A DNA stretch of 64,000 nucleotides. Source: Thermosipho japonicus. Its GTDB lineage: Bacteria > Thermotogota > Thermotogae > Thermotogales > Fervidobacteriaceae. The stretch spans positions 423,653 to 487,652 of the forward strand of contig NZ_JACHEX010000001.1 in NCBI RefSeq assembly GCF_014201655.1, written 5' to 3'. This document shows, in pieces, positions 27,403 to 35,726 of this stretch. The notes below the pieces were generated by a model. The model was given only the letters and a program-made list of their open reading frames with translations, ran no database searches and was not told where the DNA came from. A program made the translations under genes and the position numbers. Numbering within the stretch: the first letter of the stretch is position 1; every line of letters begins with the position of its first letter.

Positions 27403-28410
27403 GTGGCATTATTAGAAGTTAAAGATTTAAAAATGCACTATAAAACAAAAATGGGATATGTAAAAGCAGTTGATGGAATCAGTTTCACTTTAGATAGAGG
27501 AGAAAGTTTAGGAATTGTCGGTGAATCTGGCTGTGGAAAAACTTCCGTTTCTATGACAATGTTAAGACTCCTTCCAGAAAATGGAGAATTCAGAGGCGGT
27601 AGTGTCTTCTTTGAAGATGATAATGGAAGAAAGGTAGACCTAGTTTCATTACCAGAAAATGAAATGAGAAAATATAGATGGAAAGGTCTTGCGATGGTTT
27701 TCCAAGCTGCAATGAATTCATTAAACCCTGTATACAAAGTAGGTGATCAAATTGTCGAGGCTATACTAACACATTATCCCGAAAAAACAATAGATGAAGC
27801 CAAAGAAAAAGTCGCAGAATTATTTGAACTGGTAGGTCTTGACCCAAAAAGAATGGAACAATATCCACATCAATACAGTGGTGGAATGAAGCAAAGAGCA
27901 GTAATTGCACTTGCCTTATCTTGTGATCCAAAAGTAATAATTGCAGATGAACCAACAACTGCATTGGACGTTATCGTACAAGATAAAATATTGAAAGAAA
28001 TGAAAAAAATTCAAGAAAAACTTAATATGGCAATGATTTATATTTCTCATGATATAGCCGTAATTGCGGAAGTTAGTGATAAAATAGCTGTTATGTATGC
28101 AGGCAAATTTGTAGAACTTGCAGATTCAATCACAATCTTTAAAAATCCAATGCACCCTTACACCTTCTTATTGATGAACGCATTTCCAAGCACAATTGGA
28201 GAAAAGAAAAAACTTTTAACTATTCCAGGAGAACCTCCAAATCTTTTAAATCCTCCAAAAGGATGTAGATTTGCTCCAAGGTGTCCCTTTGCAACAGAAA
28301 AATGCAAAGAAGAAGAACCTGAATACAGGGAAATTGAAAAAGGTCATTATGTTGCATGTTGGTATCCATTAACAAAAGAGGTGAGAGATAATGCAAAAAA
28401 CAATCTATAA
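27403..28410 (+). CDS. Opp-type ABC transporter ATP-binding protein (OppD-like)
   Basis: 335 residues from GTG 27403. GESGCGKTSVS is Walker A, YSGGMKQRAVIALAL the signature, VIIADEPTTALDV Walker B. The C-terminal Cys-rich oligopeptide-transporter extension (PPKGCRFAPRCPFATEKC) is present; in related proteins it binds an iron-sulphur cluster. The alternative GTG at 27394 sits in the GAGGTGAT ribosome site. Overlaps the oppF-like gene by 20 nt. Confidence 0.93.
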   Translation: MALLEVKDLKMHYKTKMGYVKAVDGISFTLDRGESLGIVGESGCGKTSVSMTMLRLLPENGEFRGGSVFFEDDNGRKVDLVSLPENEMRKYRWKGLAMVFQAAMNSLNPVYKVGDQIVEAILTHYPEKTIDEAKEKVAELFELVGLDPKRMEQYPHQYSGGMKQRAVIALALSCDPKVIIADEPTTALDVIVQDKILKEMKKIQEKLNMAMIYISHDIAVIAEVSDKIAVMYAGKFVELADSITIFKNPMHPYTFLLMNAFPSTIGEKKKLLTIPGEPPNLLNPPKGCRFAPRCPFATEKCKEEEPEYREIEKGHYVACWYPLTKEVRDNAKNNL

Positions 28411-29392
28411 AACTGATACAATTTTAAAGATTGAAAATCTAAAAAAGTACTTTGCTGCAGATAGAGGTCTTTTTTCTCGTGTAAAACATTATGTGCACGC
28501 TGTTGATGATATATCTTTTGAAATAAAAAGAGGAAAATCACTTGGGCTTGTCGGTGAATCAGGATGTGGAAAAACTACAACTGGAAAAGTAATCGTAGGT
28601 CTTGAAAAACCAACCGACGGAAAAGTCTATATTGATGGAAAAGAAATTAGTGAATATGAATCAAAGCTTGAATATCATAAAAAGGTACAAATGATTTTTC
28701 AGGATCCATATGAATCACTAAATCCAAGAATGACAATTTTTGATATTATTGCTGAACCACTTAACATCCACAATATTGGAAATTTAAAAGAAAGAGAAGA
28801 GAAAGTTTTAAAATTGCTTCAAGACGTTGGACTTACACCACCTTCAAGTTTTCTATGGAGATATCCCCATGAGCTTTCAGGAGGTCAAAGACAAAGAGTA
28901 GCAATAGCTAGAGCTCTGGTACTAAACCCAACATTCATAGTGGCAGACGAACCAACTTCAATGCTTGATGTATCTGTTAGAACAGGAGTTATGAACCTAT
29001 TAATGGATTTGCAAGAAAAATACAACATGAGCTATTTGTATATCACTCACGATTTTGCCGTGGCAAGATACATGTGTGATAAAATTGCAGTAATGTATCT
29101 AGGAAAAATAGTAGAATATGCTGAAACAGAAGAGTTACTTTTTAATCCAATGCATCCTTATACAAGAGCACTTCTTACAGCAGTGCCAGTACCTGATCCT
29201 GAACATAAAAAAGATGAACCAAATATAATTGGTAGCGTTAGCAAACCAATAAATCCACTCCCTCGCTGCAGATTCTATGATAGATGTCCATTTAGAACGG
29301 AAAAATGTAAAAATGAACCACACCCTCAACTAAAAGATATAGGAAATAACCATTATGTTGCATGCTATTTGGTACAAGAGGGAAAGATATAA
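28391..29392 (+). CDS. Opp-type ABC transporter ATP-binding protein (OppF-like)
   Basis: 333 residues. GESGCGKTTTGK (Walker A), LSGGQRQRVAIARAL (signature), IVADEPTSMLDVS (Walker B), and the C-terminal PLPRCRFYDRCPFRTEKC cysteine extension. Forms the second half of the heterodimeric ATPase. Starts 20 nt inside the previous gene with GAGGTGAGAG upstream. The operon ends 8 nt later in a strong terminator. Confidence 0.94.
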   Translation: MQKTIYKTDTILKIENLKKYFAADRGLFSRVKHYVHAVDDISFEIKRGKSLGLVGESGCGKTTTGKVIVGLEKPTDGKVYIDGKEISEYESKLEYHKKVQMIFQDPYESLNPRMTIFDIIAEPLNIHNIGNLKEREEKVLKLLQDVGLTPPSSFLWRYPHELSGGQRQRVAIARALVLNPTFIVADEPTSMLDVSVRTGVMNLLMDLQEKYNMSYLYITHDFAVARYMCDKIAVMYLGKIVEYAETEELLFNPMHPYTRALLTAVPVPDPEHKKDEPNIIGSVSKPINPLPRCRFYDRCPFRTEKCKNEPHPQLKDIGNNHYVACYLVQEGKI

Positions 29393-29400
29393 ATTTGGAT

Positions 29401-29430
29401 GGTCCTAGTTAAAAACTAGGACCTTTTTTT
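29401..29430 (+). terminator. intrinsic terminator of the Opp-type operon
   Basis: Perfect 10-bp stem GGTCCTAGTT/AACTAGGACC, AAA loop, then seven T. Confidence 0.92.
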
Positions 29431-29503
29431 GATTATAAAAAAGCATAAAAAAGGATTCAAGTGATATGAATAACTCATTATTTTATTTTAGCTTTTTTTA
29501 AAA

Positions 29504-29532
29504 TTGAAAGCCATATTCCCATATGTTAAAAT
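29504..29532 (+). promoter_or_regulatory. promoter of the DUF1015 gene
   Basis: TTGAAA (29504-29509), 17-nt spacer, TAAAAT (29527-29532). Start would be about 26 nt before the ATG at 29565. Confidence 0.65.
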
Positions 29533-29564
29533 CATTTTGAAAAAATTACAAAGGGGGTAGAAAA

Positions 29565-30803
29565 ATGGTAGTAAGGCCATTTAGAGGATTAAGACCAAGA
29601 AAAGACATGATAGATAAGGTTGCTGCAAAACCATACGACGTAGTTTCAACTGAAGAGGCAAGAAAAGAAGCTGAAAGAAACCCTTATACATTTTACAAAG
29701 TTACAAGACCAGAAATAAACTTTGATGGAGAAGTCAACACGCACTCAGATGAAGTAATACTAAAAGGTAAAGAAGTTTTAGAAAACTTTCAAAAAGAAGG
29801 AGTTATGATTCTTGAAGACAAACCAGCTATCTATGTTTATAAAGAAGAATGGAAAGGATATTCACAGATAGGTATATATGCAACCTTTTCAACTCAAGAA
29901 TATAGAGAAGGAAAAATAAAAAAACATGAACTTACTAGAAAAGATAAAGAAGACGAAAGGGCAAGACACGTCAAATTAATGCAAGCACACACTGGACCAG
30001 TATTTCTAATGTACCGCTCAAGACCAGAAATAGATCAATTAATCATTAAACACACTACAAAAGAGCCAGAATATGATTACACCGATGAAAGTGGCATACA
30101 CCACACTTTATGGGTAGTAAAAGACGAAAATGAAATAAAAGAAATCGTTGATGCATTCAAAAGTGTAGATGCTTTCTACATAGCAGATGGTCACCACAGA
30201 GCTGCTGCTGCTGCAAGAGCTGCTGAAGAACTTGCAAAAGAAAATCCAAATCACACCGGTGAAGAAGAATACAATTTCTTCCTAGCAGTATTATTTCCAC
30301 ACAGTCAGCTTCACATTCTTGACTATAACAGAGTAGTTAAAGATTTAAACGGAAATTCCAAAGAAGAATTTTTAAAGAAAGTTTCAGAAAAATTTGATAT
30401 CGAAGATGCTCCAAACTCTCCATTTAAGCCTGAAAAAAAACATGAATTTGGAATGTATCTAGATGGAAAATGGTACAAGCTAACCGCAAAGGAAGGAACA
30501 TTTGATAAAAATGATGTAGTATCTTCCTTAGATGTTGCAATCTTGCAAGATAATCTTTTAAACCCAATTCTTGGTATTGAAAATCCAAGAACTGATAAAA
30601 GGATTAATTTCGTTGGAGGTATTAAAGGAGTTGAAGAGCTCCAAAAACTAGTTGACAGTGGAGAATATACAGTTGCATTTGCTCTCTATCCAACGTCAAT
30701 AGAAGAACTGCTTCAAGTAGCAGATGAAGGGAAAATAATGCCACCAAAATCAACGTGGTTTGAACCAAAACTAAAGAGTGGTATAATAGTTCATCTTATG
30801 TAA
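29565..30803 (+). CDS. DUF1015 family protein
   Basis: 412 residues, typical length. Conserved N-terminus VRPFRGLRPRKDMIDKVAAKPYDVVS, then TRPEI, a middle KHELTRKDKEDERARHVKLM and the family's YIADGHHRAAAA motif, then EENPNH; near the end ENPRTDKRINFVGG. The His-rich DGHHR segment suggests a metal or phosphate site. Some related proteins are discussed as kinases of small amino acids, which I cannot support from this sequence. Cytoplasmic, single-gene transcription unit with its own promoter and terminator. Ribosome site AAAGGGGGTAG. Confidence 0.85.
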   Translation: MVVRPFRGLRPRKDMIDKVAAKPYDVVSTEEARKEAERNPYTFYKVTRPEINFDGEVNTHSDEVILKGKEVLENFQKEGVMILEDKPAIYVYKEEWKGYSQIGIYATFSTQEYREGKIKKHELTRKDKEDERARHVKLMQAHTGPVFLMYRSRPEIDQLIIKHTTKEPEYDYTDESGIHHTLWVVKDENEIKEIVDAFKSVDAFYIADGHHRAAAAARAAEELAKENPNHTGEEEYNFFLAVLFPHSQLHILDYNRVVKDLNGNSKEEFLKKVSEKFDIEDAPNSPFKPEKKHEFGMYLDGKWYKLTAKEGTFDKNDVVSSLDVAILQDNLLNPILGIENPRTDKRINFVGGIKGVEELQKLVDSGEYTVAFALYPTSIEELLQVADEGKIMPPKSTWFEPKLKSGIIVHLM

Positions 30804-30809
30804 ACAAAA

Positions 30810-30836
30810 TGGAGCGCAAAATGCGCTCCATTTTTT
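30810..30836. terminator. terminator between converging genes
   Basis: 9-bp stem TGGAGCGCA/TGCGCTCCA around AAA, followed by TTTTTT on the plus strand and ATTTTGTTT on the minus strand. Serves the DUF1015 gene and plausibly the converging minus-strand operon. Confidence 0.85.
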
Positions 30837-30839
30837 ACT

Positions 30840-31040
30840 CTACACAAAAAATGCTGTTAATCCGGAAAGTCCAAATAAAATTCCACTCAAAATCAAAAAC
30901 CTTATTCCTAATCTATTACTTTCTTTTGTCTTTTTCTCATTTTCTCTTCTCATCGCCCTAAGTCCTATCTCAAAAAATATTATAGAAATCAAGAAAACTA
31001 TCGTTGCCCCCACAAAAAACAAATTGGATAATAACTTCAT
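30840..31040 (-). CDS. small two-span membrane protein
   Basis: 66 residues: hydrophobic segments at about 6-27 and 46-65 around a short, highly charged loop (RAMRRENEKKTKESNR). Likely topology is both ends outside or both inside with a basic loop. No recognised family. It follows fliS by 16 nt on the same strand with AAAAGGAGTGAAG as ribosome site, so it is expressed with the flagellar gene. Function unknown. Confidence 0.65.
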   Translation of the reverse strand: MKLLSNLFFVGATIVFLISIIFFEIGLRAMRRENEKKTKESNRLGIRFLILSGILFGLSGLTAFFV

Positions 31041-31056
31041 ATGGCTTCACTCCTTT

Positions 31057-31467
31057 TTACAAACTCACATTCAACCTTGGCCTATTTGGATCAGGAACTT
31101 TACTTGCAGTATTACCAACATTTTTCATTGCCTCTCTCCAAGTTTCAAGAAGCTCACTTAAATAACCTCTTACCTCTCTAATCTTTTTAACATCTTTCTT
31201 CGTATTTGCTTCAACAAGAGTTTTAAACATATAGGTATACAATGCTCTTAAATTTTTTGCAATTTCTCCACCTTTTTCAAGATCCAAAGACAGGTTTAAT
31301 TCAGTAATAATATCCTGACATTTTTGAATTTCTTCATTTGCTTTTACATACTCTTTATTTTTAACATCTCTTTCTGCCATATCCAAAAGTTCTACTGCTC
31401 TTTGATACAACATCTCTATTAATTTTGCTGGACTTGCGGTTTTTACCATTTGTTCTGTATAATCCAT
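31057..31467 (-). CDS. fliS: flagellar export chaperone FliS
   Basis: 136 residues. SPAKLIEMLYQRAVELLDMAERDVK and INEEI-type helix then IITELNLSLDLEKGGEIAKNLRALYTYMFKTLVEAN are the standard FliS four-helix pattern (L-x-x-L-Y-x-Y). FliS binds flagellin C-termini in the cytoplasm and prevents polymerisation before export. The C-terminus ends in a Pro-rich tail (KVPDPNRPRLNVSL). Sits 32 kb from the flagellin gene at the right edge, in an operon with an unknown protein upstream and a small membrane protein downstream. Confidence 0.92.
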   Translation of the reverse strand: MDYTEQMVKTASPAKLIEMLYQRAVELLDMAERDVKNKEYVKANEEIQKCQDIITELNLSLDLEKGGEIAKNLRALYTYMFKTLVEANTKKDVKKIREVRGYLSELLETWREAMKNVGNTASKVPDPNRPRLNVSL

Positions 31468-31481
31468 TGTTTCACCTTCCT

Positions 31482-32081
31482 TTAATTATTCTGTTTTAAT
31501 ACATTTAATACATTCATAAAATAATTTCTATAATACTCCAATACAAGTGGAATTTTTTCCTCAAGAAGATCGGATAATTCTATCAAATCTCTAGTTTCTA
31601 AAGCCGTAACAAAGTCTGTAAGTATTTCGGTAATCCGTTTTTCATCTATATTGTTCTCAAAATCTGAAGGTGCATATCCCGTCATTTTTATAGAATTAAC
31701 TCTTAAATTTTCCATAGCTGAGATTCCTTCTGCCAAATCTTTAATATTATTAAACCCTTCACTTTCTCCAACTAGAACATTAGAAGAAACTTTCTCAAGA
31801 AGTTTTTCTATGTTAGAAATATAATCTACCACATCCGTTAATGTTGATATAAAAAATTCTTGTAATGGAACAAATTGAACGCTTATTTCTAAATCTTCAT
31901 CTAAAATTGCATCTCTAAGCTCATCAATTCTATTTATTGGTACATCTTTATCATTAATCTTTACTTCTTTTAATACCATTCCTTTATATTTTTTTACAAT
32001 TTCATCTAAAAGTTCTCCAAAATTTTTGTATTTTGAAGATTCAAATGTTTCAAAATTTCCATTAATATTTAGTTTAACCAT
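31482..32081 (-). CDS. uncharacterised protein upstream of fliS
   Basis: 199 residues from ATG 32081. Residues 1-75 alternate short beta-like stretches (MVKLNINGNFETFE, LKEVKINDKDVPI, LEISVQFVPL), compatible with a ubiquitin-like or ThiS-like fold; the rest is all-helical (DVVDYISNIEKLLEKVSSN onward). Strongly acidic overall. No motif recognised. The ATG is chosen because TAAGGAG lies upstream; the GTG at 32090 overlaps it. It overlaps the Nudix gene by 8 nt and is followed by fliS after 14 nt, so a flagellum-related role is possible. Confidence 0.7.
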   Translation of the reverse strand: MVKLNINGNFETFESSKYKNFGELLDEIVKKYKGMVLKEVKINDKDVPINRIDELRDAILDEDLEISVQFVPLQEFFISTLTDVVDYISNIEKLLEKVSSNVLVGESEGFNNIKDLAEGISAMENLRVNSIKMTGYAPSDFENNIDEKRITEILTDFVTALETRDLIELSDLLEEKIPLVLEYYRNYFMNVLNVLKQNN

Positions 32082-32616
32082 TATTTTCACTCCTTAACAT
32101 AAAATATGCTTTAAAAATACCTGCTATAGTTTTAGCATCTGTTATTTCACCATTTATACATTTCTGCAAAACTGTATCAAAATCCTCTATTTGGACATCA
32201 ATTATTTCATCCTCATCTGGGCTAGACTGACCACTTTCAAGATCTCTTGCAAGATAAAGATGTATAACTTCGTTTGAAAATCCCGGGGTTGTGTGAATAT
32301 ATCCCAAATAAAGATAAGCTTTTGCAACAAACCCAGTTTCCTCTTTTAATTCTCTTTTGGCACATTCCAATGGATCTTCATCTTTAAAATCAAATTTTCC
32401 TGCCGGAATTTCCAAAAGCTCTTTACCAATAGGGTATCTAAATTGTTTTACAAGCACAACTTTATTATCGTCCAAAACTGGAACAACTGCAACTGCACCT
32501 GGATGCAAAACATATTCTCTAAAACTTTTTCTGCCATTTTCTAGCATCACTTCATCCTTTTTTACATGTAATAGCGAACCTTTAAATATCTCTTTACTGC
32601 TAATCTTCTTTTCCAT
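32074..32616 (-). CDS. Nudix hydrolase, ADP-ribose pyrophosphatase-like
   Basis: 180 residues. The Nudix box is AGKFDFKDEDPLECAKRELK running into EETGFVAKAY, with G-x5-E-x7-REL-x-EETG spacing. Upstream VVLVKQFRYPIGKELLEIPAG and the downstream YIHTTPGFSNEVIHLYLA stretch are typical of ADP-ribose pyrophosphatases (NudF type). It cleaves ADP-ribose to AMP and ribose-5-phosphate. ATG with GGAGGAATAA upstream. First gene of the Nudix-unknown-fliS-membrane protein operon. Confidence 0.9.
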   Translation of the reverse strand: MEKKISSKEIFKGSLLHVKKDEVMLENGRKSFREYVLHPGAVAVVPVLDDNKVVLVKQFRYPIGKELLEIPAGKFDFKDEDPLECAKRELKEETGFVAKAYLYLGYIHTTPGFSNEVIHLYLARDLESGQSSPDEDEIIDVQIEDFDTVLQKCINGEITDAKTIAGIFKAYFMLRSENNG

Positions 32617-32659
32617 ATTTATTCCTCCATTTTTTTATTCTTCAAAAACAATTATACTA

Positions 32660-32689
32660 CAAAAACAAAAAGGCAGGAAAACCTGCCTT
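32660..32689 (-). terminator. terminator of the tRNA-Ser gene
   Basis: On the minus strand: 8-bp stem AAGGCAGG/CCTGCCTT with TTTT loop, followed by TTTGTTTTTG. Confidence 0.85.
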
Positions 32690-32695
32690 CTAACT

Positions 32696-32785
32696 TGGCG
32701 GAGGCGGTGGGACTCGAACCCACAAGGGCATTGCTGCCCACCGGTTTTCGAGACCGGCCCCTTAGCCAGTTCGGTGCACGCCTCC
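32696..32785 (-). tRNA. tRNA-Ser (anticodon CGA)
   Basis: Minus strand. The 7-bp acceptor GGAGGCG/CGCCTCC closes the molecule; the discriminator base is G and the CCA end is encoded. The anticodon arm is CCGGT-CTCGAAA-ACCGG, giving CGA for UCG codons. The long variable arm GGGCAGCAATGCCC marks a class II tRNA, and GTGGGTTCGAATCCCAC is the T arm. 90 nt including CCA. Own promoter and terminator. Confidence 0.96.
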
Positions 32786-32796
32786 TTGCATCAATT

Positions 32797-32825
32797 ATAT
32801 TACCACAATTATATAAAAAATTCAA
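32797..32825 (-). promoter_or_regulatory. promoter of tRNA-Ser
   Basis: Minus strand: TTGAAT (32825-32820), 17-nt spacer, TAATAT (32802-32797), 11 nt before the mature 5' end. Confidence 0.7.
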
Positions 32826-32937
32826 TTCTAAAGAACTCAAATTGTAAATTTAACTTAGAACTTTTTTCCAGAAATCAAGTCTATATATTTGGTAGTTTAA
32901 TTCCGACAAAATTTGTCTGAAAATGTTACATTAAGTT

Positions 32938-32967
32938 TAGACTAATTTTAATAATATAGTGTATAAT
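32938..32967 (+). promoter_or_regulatory. promoter of the thiol-redox operon
   Basis: TATAAT at 32962-32967; TAGACT at 32938-32943 with an 18-nt spacer is a weak -35. The 32786-33021 gap otherwise holds only the opposite tRNA promoter. Confidence 0.5.
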
Positions 32968-33021
32968 AAGGTTGTACCCAAGATGGGAAAATAATAAAAA
33001 ATTTTTTGGAGGTGTTTATTT

Positions 33022-33684
33022 ATGGCACTTTTATCAGCAAAAGACAGGGAATATTTAACAGACTTATTCTCAAAGGAACTTGAAAACAAGGTAAAACTCA
33101 TTTATTTCGGAGATTCGAAAGAAAACTGTGAGTACTGCGATCTTGAAGAGCAAATCTTAGATGAACTTAAAGAACTTTCTGACAAAATTATCATTGAAAA
33201 GTACAACGTTAAAGAAAACGCAGATTTGGCAGAAAAATATGAAGTTGAGATGACTCCTGCTCTTATTCTTACACTAGAAGATGGAGAAGATAAAGGTGTA
33301 AGATTCTATGGAATTCCATCAGGTCACGAATTTGGTACTTTAGTACAGGATATAGTTACTTTTGGAAAAGGTGCAAAACCAGAACTTTCACCAGATACAA
33401 TTGAAAAACTAAAAGCAATTGACAAACCAGTTAAAATCAGTGTTTTTGTAACTCCAACTTGTCCATACTGTCCACGTGCAGTTCTCACAGCACATAACTT
33501 TGCACTTGTTAATCCACTTATCAAAGCAGAAATGATTGAAGCAAACGAATTCTTTGACTTAAGTAATGAATTTGGAGTTTCTTCAGTTCCACACATTGTA
33601 ATTAATAGAAATCCAAATACATTCTTCATAGGGGCATACCCAGAACCACAATATCTTGAAGAAGTCTTGAAAGCAATTAAATAA
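33022..33684 (+). CDS. glutaredoxin-like protein disulfide oxidoreductase (PDO)
   Basis: 220 residues with two thioredoxin folds. The N-terminal unit has NCEYC (Cys36/Cys39) and the C-terminal unit TPTCPYC (Cys147/Cys150); cis-Pro segments VEMTPALIL and VSSVPHIVI are both present. PDOs are the cytoplasmic disulfide-handling proteins of hyperthermophiles and accept electrons from thioredoxin reductase, whose gene is 14 nt downstream. SD GGAGGTG 8 nt before ATG. Strong match to the thermophile PDO family. Confidence 0.93.
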   Translation: MALLSAKDREYLTDLFSKELENKVKLIYFGDSKENCEYCDLEEQILDELKELSDKIIIEKYNVKENADLAEKYEVEMTPALILTLEDGEDKGVRFYGIPSGHEFGTLVQDIVTFGKGAKPELSPDTIEKLKAIDKPVKISVFVTPTCPYCPRAVLTAHNFALVNPLIKAEMIEANEFFDLSNEFGVSSVPHIVINRNPNTFFIGAYPEPQYLEEVLKAIK

Positions 33685-33698
33685 GGAGGTGAACTAAT

Positions 33699-34649
33699 AT
33701 GGTTCACTTTGATCTAGGAAATATATCCACAGGACCTAAAGATTATTACGATATTTTAATAATAGGTGGAGGACCAGCTGGTTTAACAGCCGCTATATAT
33801 GCAGGACGTGCTGGACTTTCCGCAGCTGTATTTGAAAAGGCACTTGAAGGCGGTGCTGTTACACAAACACATGTTGTTGAAAATTGGCCAGGTTTTATAC
33901 GAATCGAAGGTGGCGAATTAGGAGAAAAATTTGCAGAACATGCAAAGACATTTGGAGCAGAAATAATTACAGCAGAGGTATTAAAAATATCATATGACAA
34001 TGAATATAAATATGTTGAATTAGACAATGGTAAAAAGGTCAAAGGTAAGGTATTAATTTACGCAACTGGAGCTGTTCCAAGAAAACTTGGAGTACCTGGT
34101 GAAGAAAAATTCAGAGGAAAAGGTGTTACATACTGTGCAGCTTGCGATGGCTATCTCTTTTCAGGTAAAGATGTTGTTGTTGTCGGTGGTGGAGATAGTG
34201 CATGTGATGAAGCACACTTTTTAGCAAAGATGGTAAAAAGTATAACAATGGTTCAAAATCTTCCTTACCTTACTGCTGCAAAAGTTCTCCAAGATAGATT
34301 GTTAGAAAACAAAAACGTAAAGGTTATTTTAAACTCACTTGTAAAAGAAATTAGAGGTAAAGATAAAGTAGAAGAGGTTGTTGTAGTAAATAATGAAACT
34401 GGCGAAGAAACAGTTATAAAGGCAGAAGGTGTATTCATATACGTTGGTCTTGTACCAAAAAGCGATCTACTAAAAGGCATTGTTGATATAAATGAATACG
34501 GTTACATAAAAACAGACGAAAACATGGAAACTAATGTACCAGGAATATATGCAGTCGGTGATGTAAGAGAAAAGAATCTTAGACAAATTGTTACTGCTGC
34601 CGCAGATGGCGCAATTGCAGTAGAACATGCCGCTAAAAAATATTTCTAA
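33699..34649 (+). CDS. trxB: thioredoxin reductase-like flavoprotein
   Basis: 316 residues. GGGPAGLTAAIYAGRAGLSA binds FAD; VVVGGGDSACDEAHFLA is the NAD(P)H motif; the redox-active pair is CAAC (Cys146/Cys149), against CATC in enterobacteria. The C-terminal YAVGDVREKNLRQIVTAAADGAIA closes the FAD site. It reduces PDO and glutaredoxin-like partners encoded on either side. The NADPH-specifying arginines (HRR..R) are not evident after the GGGDSA motif, so cofactor preference is open. ATG with AAGGAGGTGAAC. Confidence 0.93.
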   Translation: MVHFDLGNISTGPKDYYDILIIGGGPAGLTAAIYAGRAGLSAAVFEKALEGGAVTQTHVVENWPGFIRIEGGELGEKFAEHAKTFGAEIITAEVLKISYDNEYKYVELDNGKKVKGKVLIYATGAVPRKLGVPGEEKFRGKGVTYCAACDGYLFSGKDVVVVGGGDSACDEAHFLAKMVKSITMVQNLPYLTAAKVLQDRLLENKNVKVILNSLVKEIRGKDKVEEVVVVNNETGEETVIKAEGVFIYVGLVPKSDLLKGIVDINEYGYIKTDENMETNVPGIYAVGDVREKNLRQIVTAAADGAIAVEHAAKKYF

Positions 34650-34664
34650 TTGGAGGTGGCAGAT

Positions 34665-34907
34665 ATGCAACACGTAAAGATAGTTGTTTATACAACTCCA
34701 ACCTGTCCTTATTGTAGAAAAGCAAAAAATTATTTTAAACAACTTGGATTAAAATTCAAAGAATACGATGTATCAAAAGATCAAAAAGCTGCAGAAAGAA
34801 TGTATAAAAAGAGCGGACAATTGGGCGTACCGGTCATTGAGATTGGAAATCAAGTAGTAGTCGGTTTTGACAAAGCTAAAATTGATAGGTTACTAGGTAT
34901 AAATTAA
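34665..34907 (+). CDS. glutaredoxin-like protein (NrdH/Grx type)
   Basis: 80 residues from ATG 34665. Thioredoxin fold with TPTCPYC (Cys14/Cys17), LGVPVIEIGNQVVVGFDKAKI giving the cis-Pro and the C-terminal glycine region. Resembles the small glutaredoxins that pair with thioredoxin reductase rather than glutathione. GGAGGTGG precedes ATG; the TTG at 34650 is upstream of that site and rejected. Followed immediately by a terminator. Confidence 0.92.
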   Translation: MQHVKIVVYTTPTCPYCRKAKNYFKQLGLKFKEYDVSKDQKAAERMYKKSGQLGVPVIEIGNQVVVGFDKAKIDRLLGIN

Positions 34908-34909
34908 TC

Positions 34910-34936
34910 AAGGCAGGTGTTACACCTGCCTTTTTA
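34910..34936 (+). terminator. terminator after the glutaredoxin gene
   Basis: 10-bp stem AAGGCAGGTG/CACCTGCCTT, TTA loop, then TTTTT. Confidence 0.88.
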
Positions 34937-34956
34937 AAATTAAAGAGGTGATATAT

Positions 34957-35043
34957 ATGGCTTTTAAATTTAAGTTTAACTGCCCTTTAATTAAATTTTT
35001 CAAAAAAATCGGGATGAAAAAATTAAAAGTGAAAAGGGGTTAA
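34957..35043 (+). CDS. 28-residue basic mini-ORF
   Basis: Reads MAFKFKFNCPLIKFFKKIGM then KKLKVKRG: 9 lysines and one arginine, one cysteine. AAAGAGGTGAT lies 5 nt before the ATG, as good as those of real neighbours. It starts 22 nt after a terminator and stops 3 nt before the next gene, so it is first in a new transcript. It could be a leader peptide, a small membrane-binding protein, or chance. No family recognised. Confidence 0.4.
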   Translation: MAFKFKFNCPLIKFFKKIGMKKLKVKRG

Positions 35044-35046
35044 AAT

Positions 35047-35715
35047 ATGAAAAAATTTATCTTTATCTTTTTAGTATTAGCTGCTATGATTTCTTTTTCG
35101 TATGATTATACCATGTATGATTTAGGGATTGCACACAAAATTTCAGTGATTGAAGACAAACCATTAATAATATACTTTTCTTCACCAAGTTGTGTTTATT
35201 GTAAAAAATTTGAATCAGAAGTACTTTCTGATGAAAAATTTCAAGAACTTTTAAAATTATACTACACCTTTGTAAAAGTTGAGTCGAACAACAATAAAAC
35301 AACATTCCTTGAAAATGAATATACCAACAATGAACTTTTTGGAGCTTTCGGTGTAAGAGGAACTCCTACATTTGTCTTTTGGTATAAAGATGCTGGTATA
35401 ACAATGGTACCTGGATTTATGCCTCTTGAAGATTTTCTAAACGCTTTAAATTACATACTTAAATACGTATACGAAGACTATAGAGAGGATTTTCAAACCT
35501 TTCTTAATAACAAAGAATCATTCAATCCTAAAACAAAGGTTATAAACATATCAAACAACGATGCTGATTTTGTATTAGCACACGACAAAAATGCAAAAAA
35601 ATATACAAGCGATCAAAAAATTGAAAAAGGTACTGTTTACCTAGTTTATTCTAATGAAGATTTAGAAAAATTAAAACAATCAGGTGCCTTTAGAATTCTT
35701 TTTGTAAATGAGTAG
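35047..35715 (+). CDS. exported thioredoxin-like protein
   Basis: 222 residues. Signal sequence MKKFIFIFLVLAAMISFS; thioredoxin-fold active site SPSCVYC (Cys49/Cys52); VRGTPTFVFWYKDAG gives the cis-Pro. After about residue 145 a ~75-residue tail (NNKESFNPKTKVINISN onward) is unlike thioredoxin. Probably an extracytoplasmic thiol protein reduced through CcdA, encoded 11 nt downstream. Related to DsbD-gamma/SoxW-type proteins. Confidence 0.85.
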   Translation: MKKFIFIFLVLAAMISFSYDYTMYDLGIAHKISVIEDKPLIIYFSSPSCVYCKKFESEVLSDEKFQELLKLYYTFVKVESNNNKTTFLENEYTNNELFGAFGVRGTPTFVFWYKDAGITMVPGFMPLEDFLNALNYILKYVYEDYREDFQTFLNNKESFNPKTKVINISNNDADFVLAHDKNAKKYTSDQKIEKGTVYLVYSNEDLEKLKQSGAFRILFVNE

Positions 35716-35726
35716 GTGGTTAATAT

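Noticed and set aside
30777..30787. TGGTATAAT at the end of the DUF1015 gene
   Set aside because: It lies in coding sequence (SGIIV) just before a terminator with nothing to express. It shows that extended -10 matches occur by chance in this AT-rich DNA.
32357..32920. 187-residue plus-strand frame across the Nudix and tRNA genes
   Set aside because: It crosses a tRNA gene and two terminators on the other strand; not coding.
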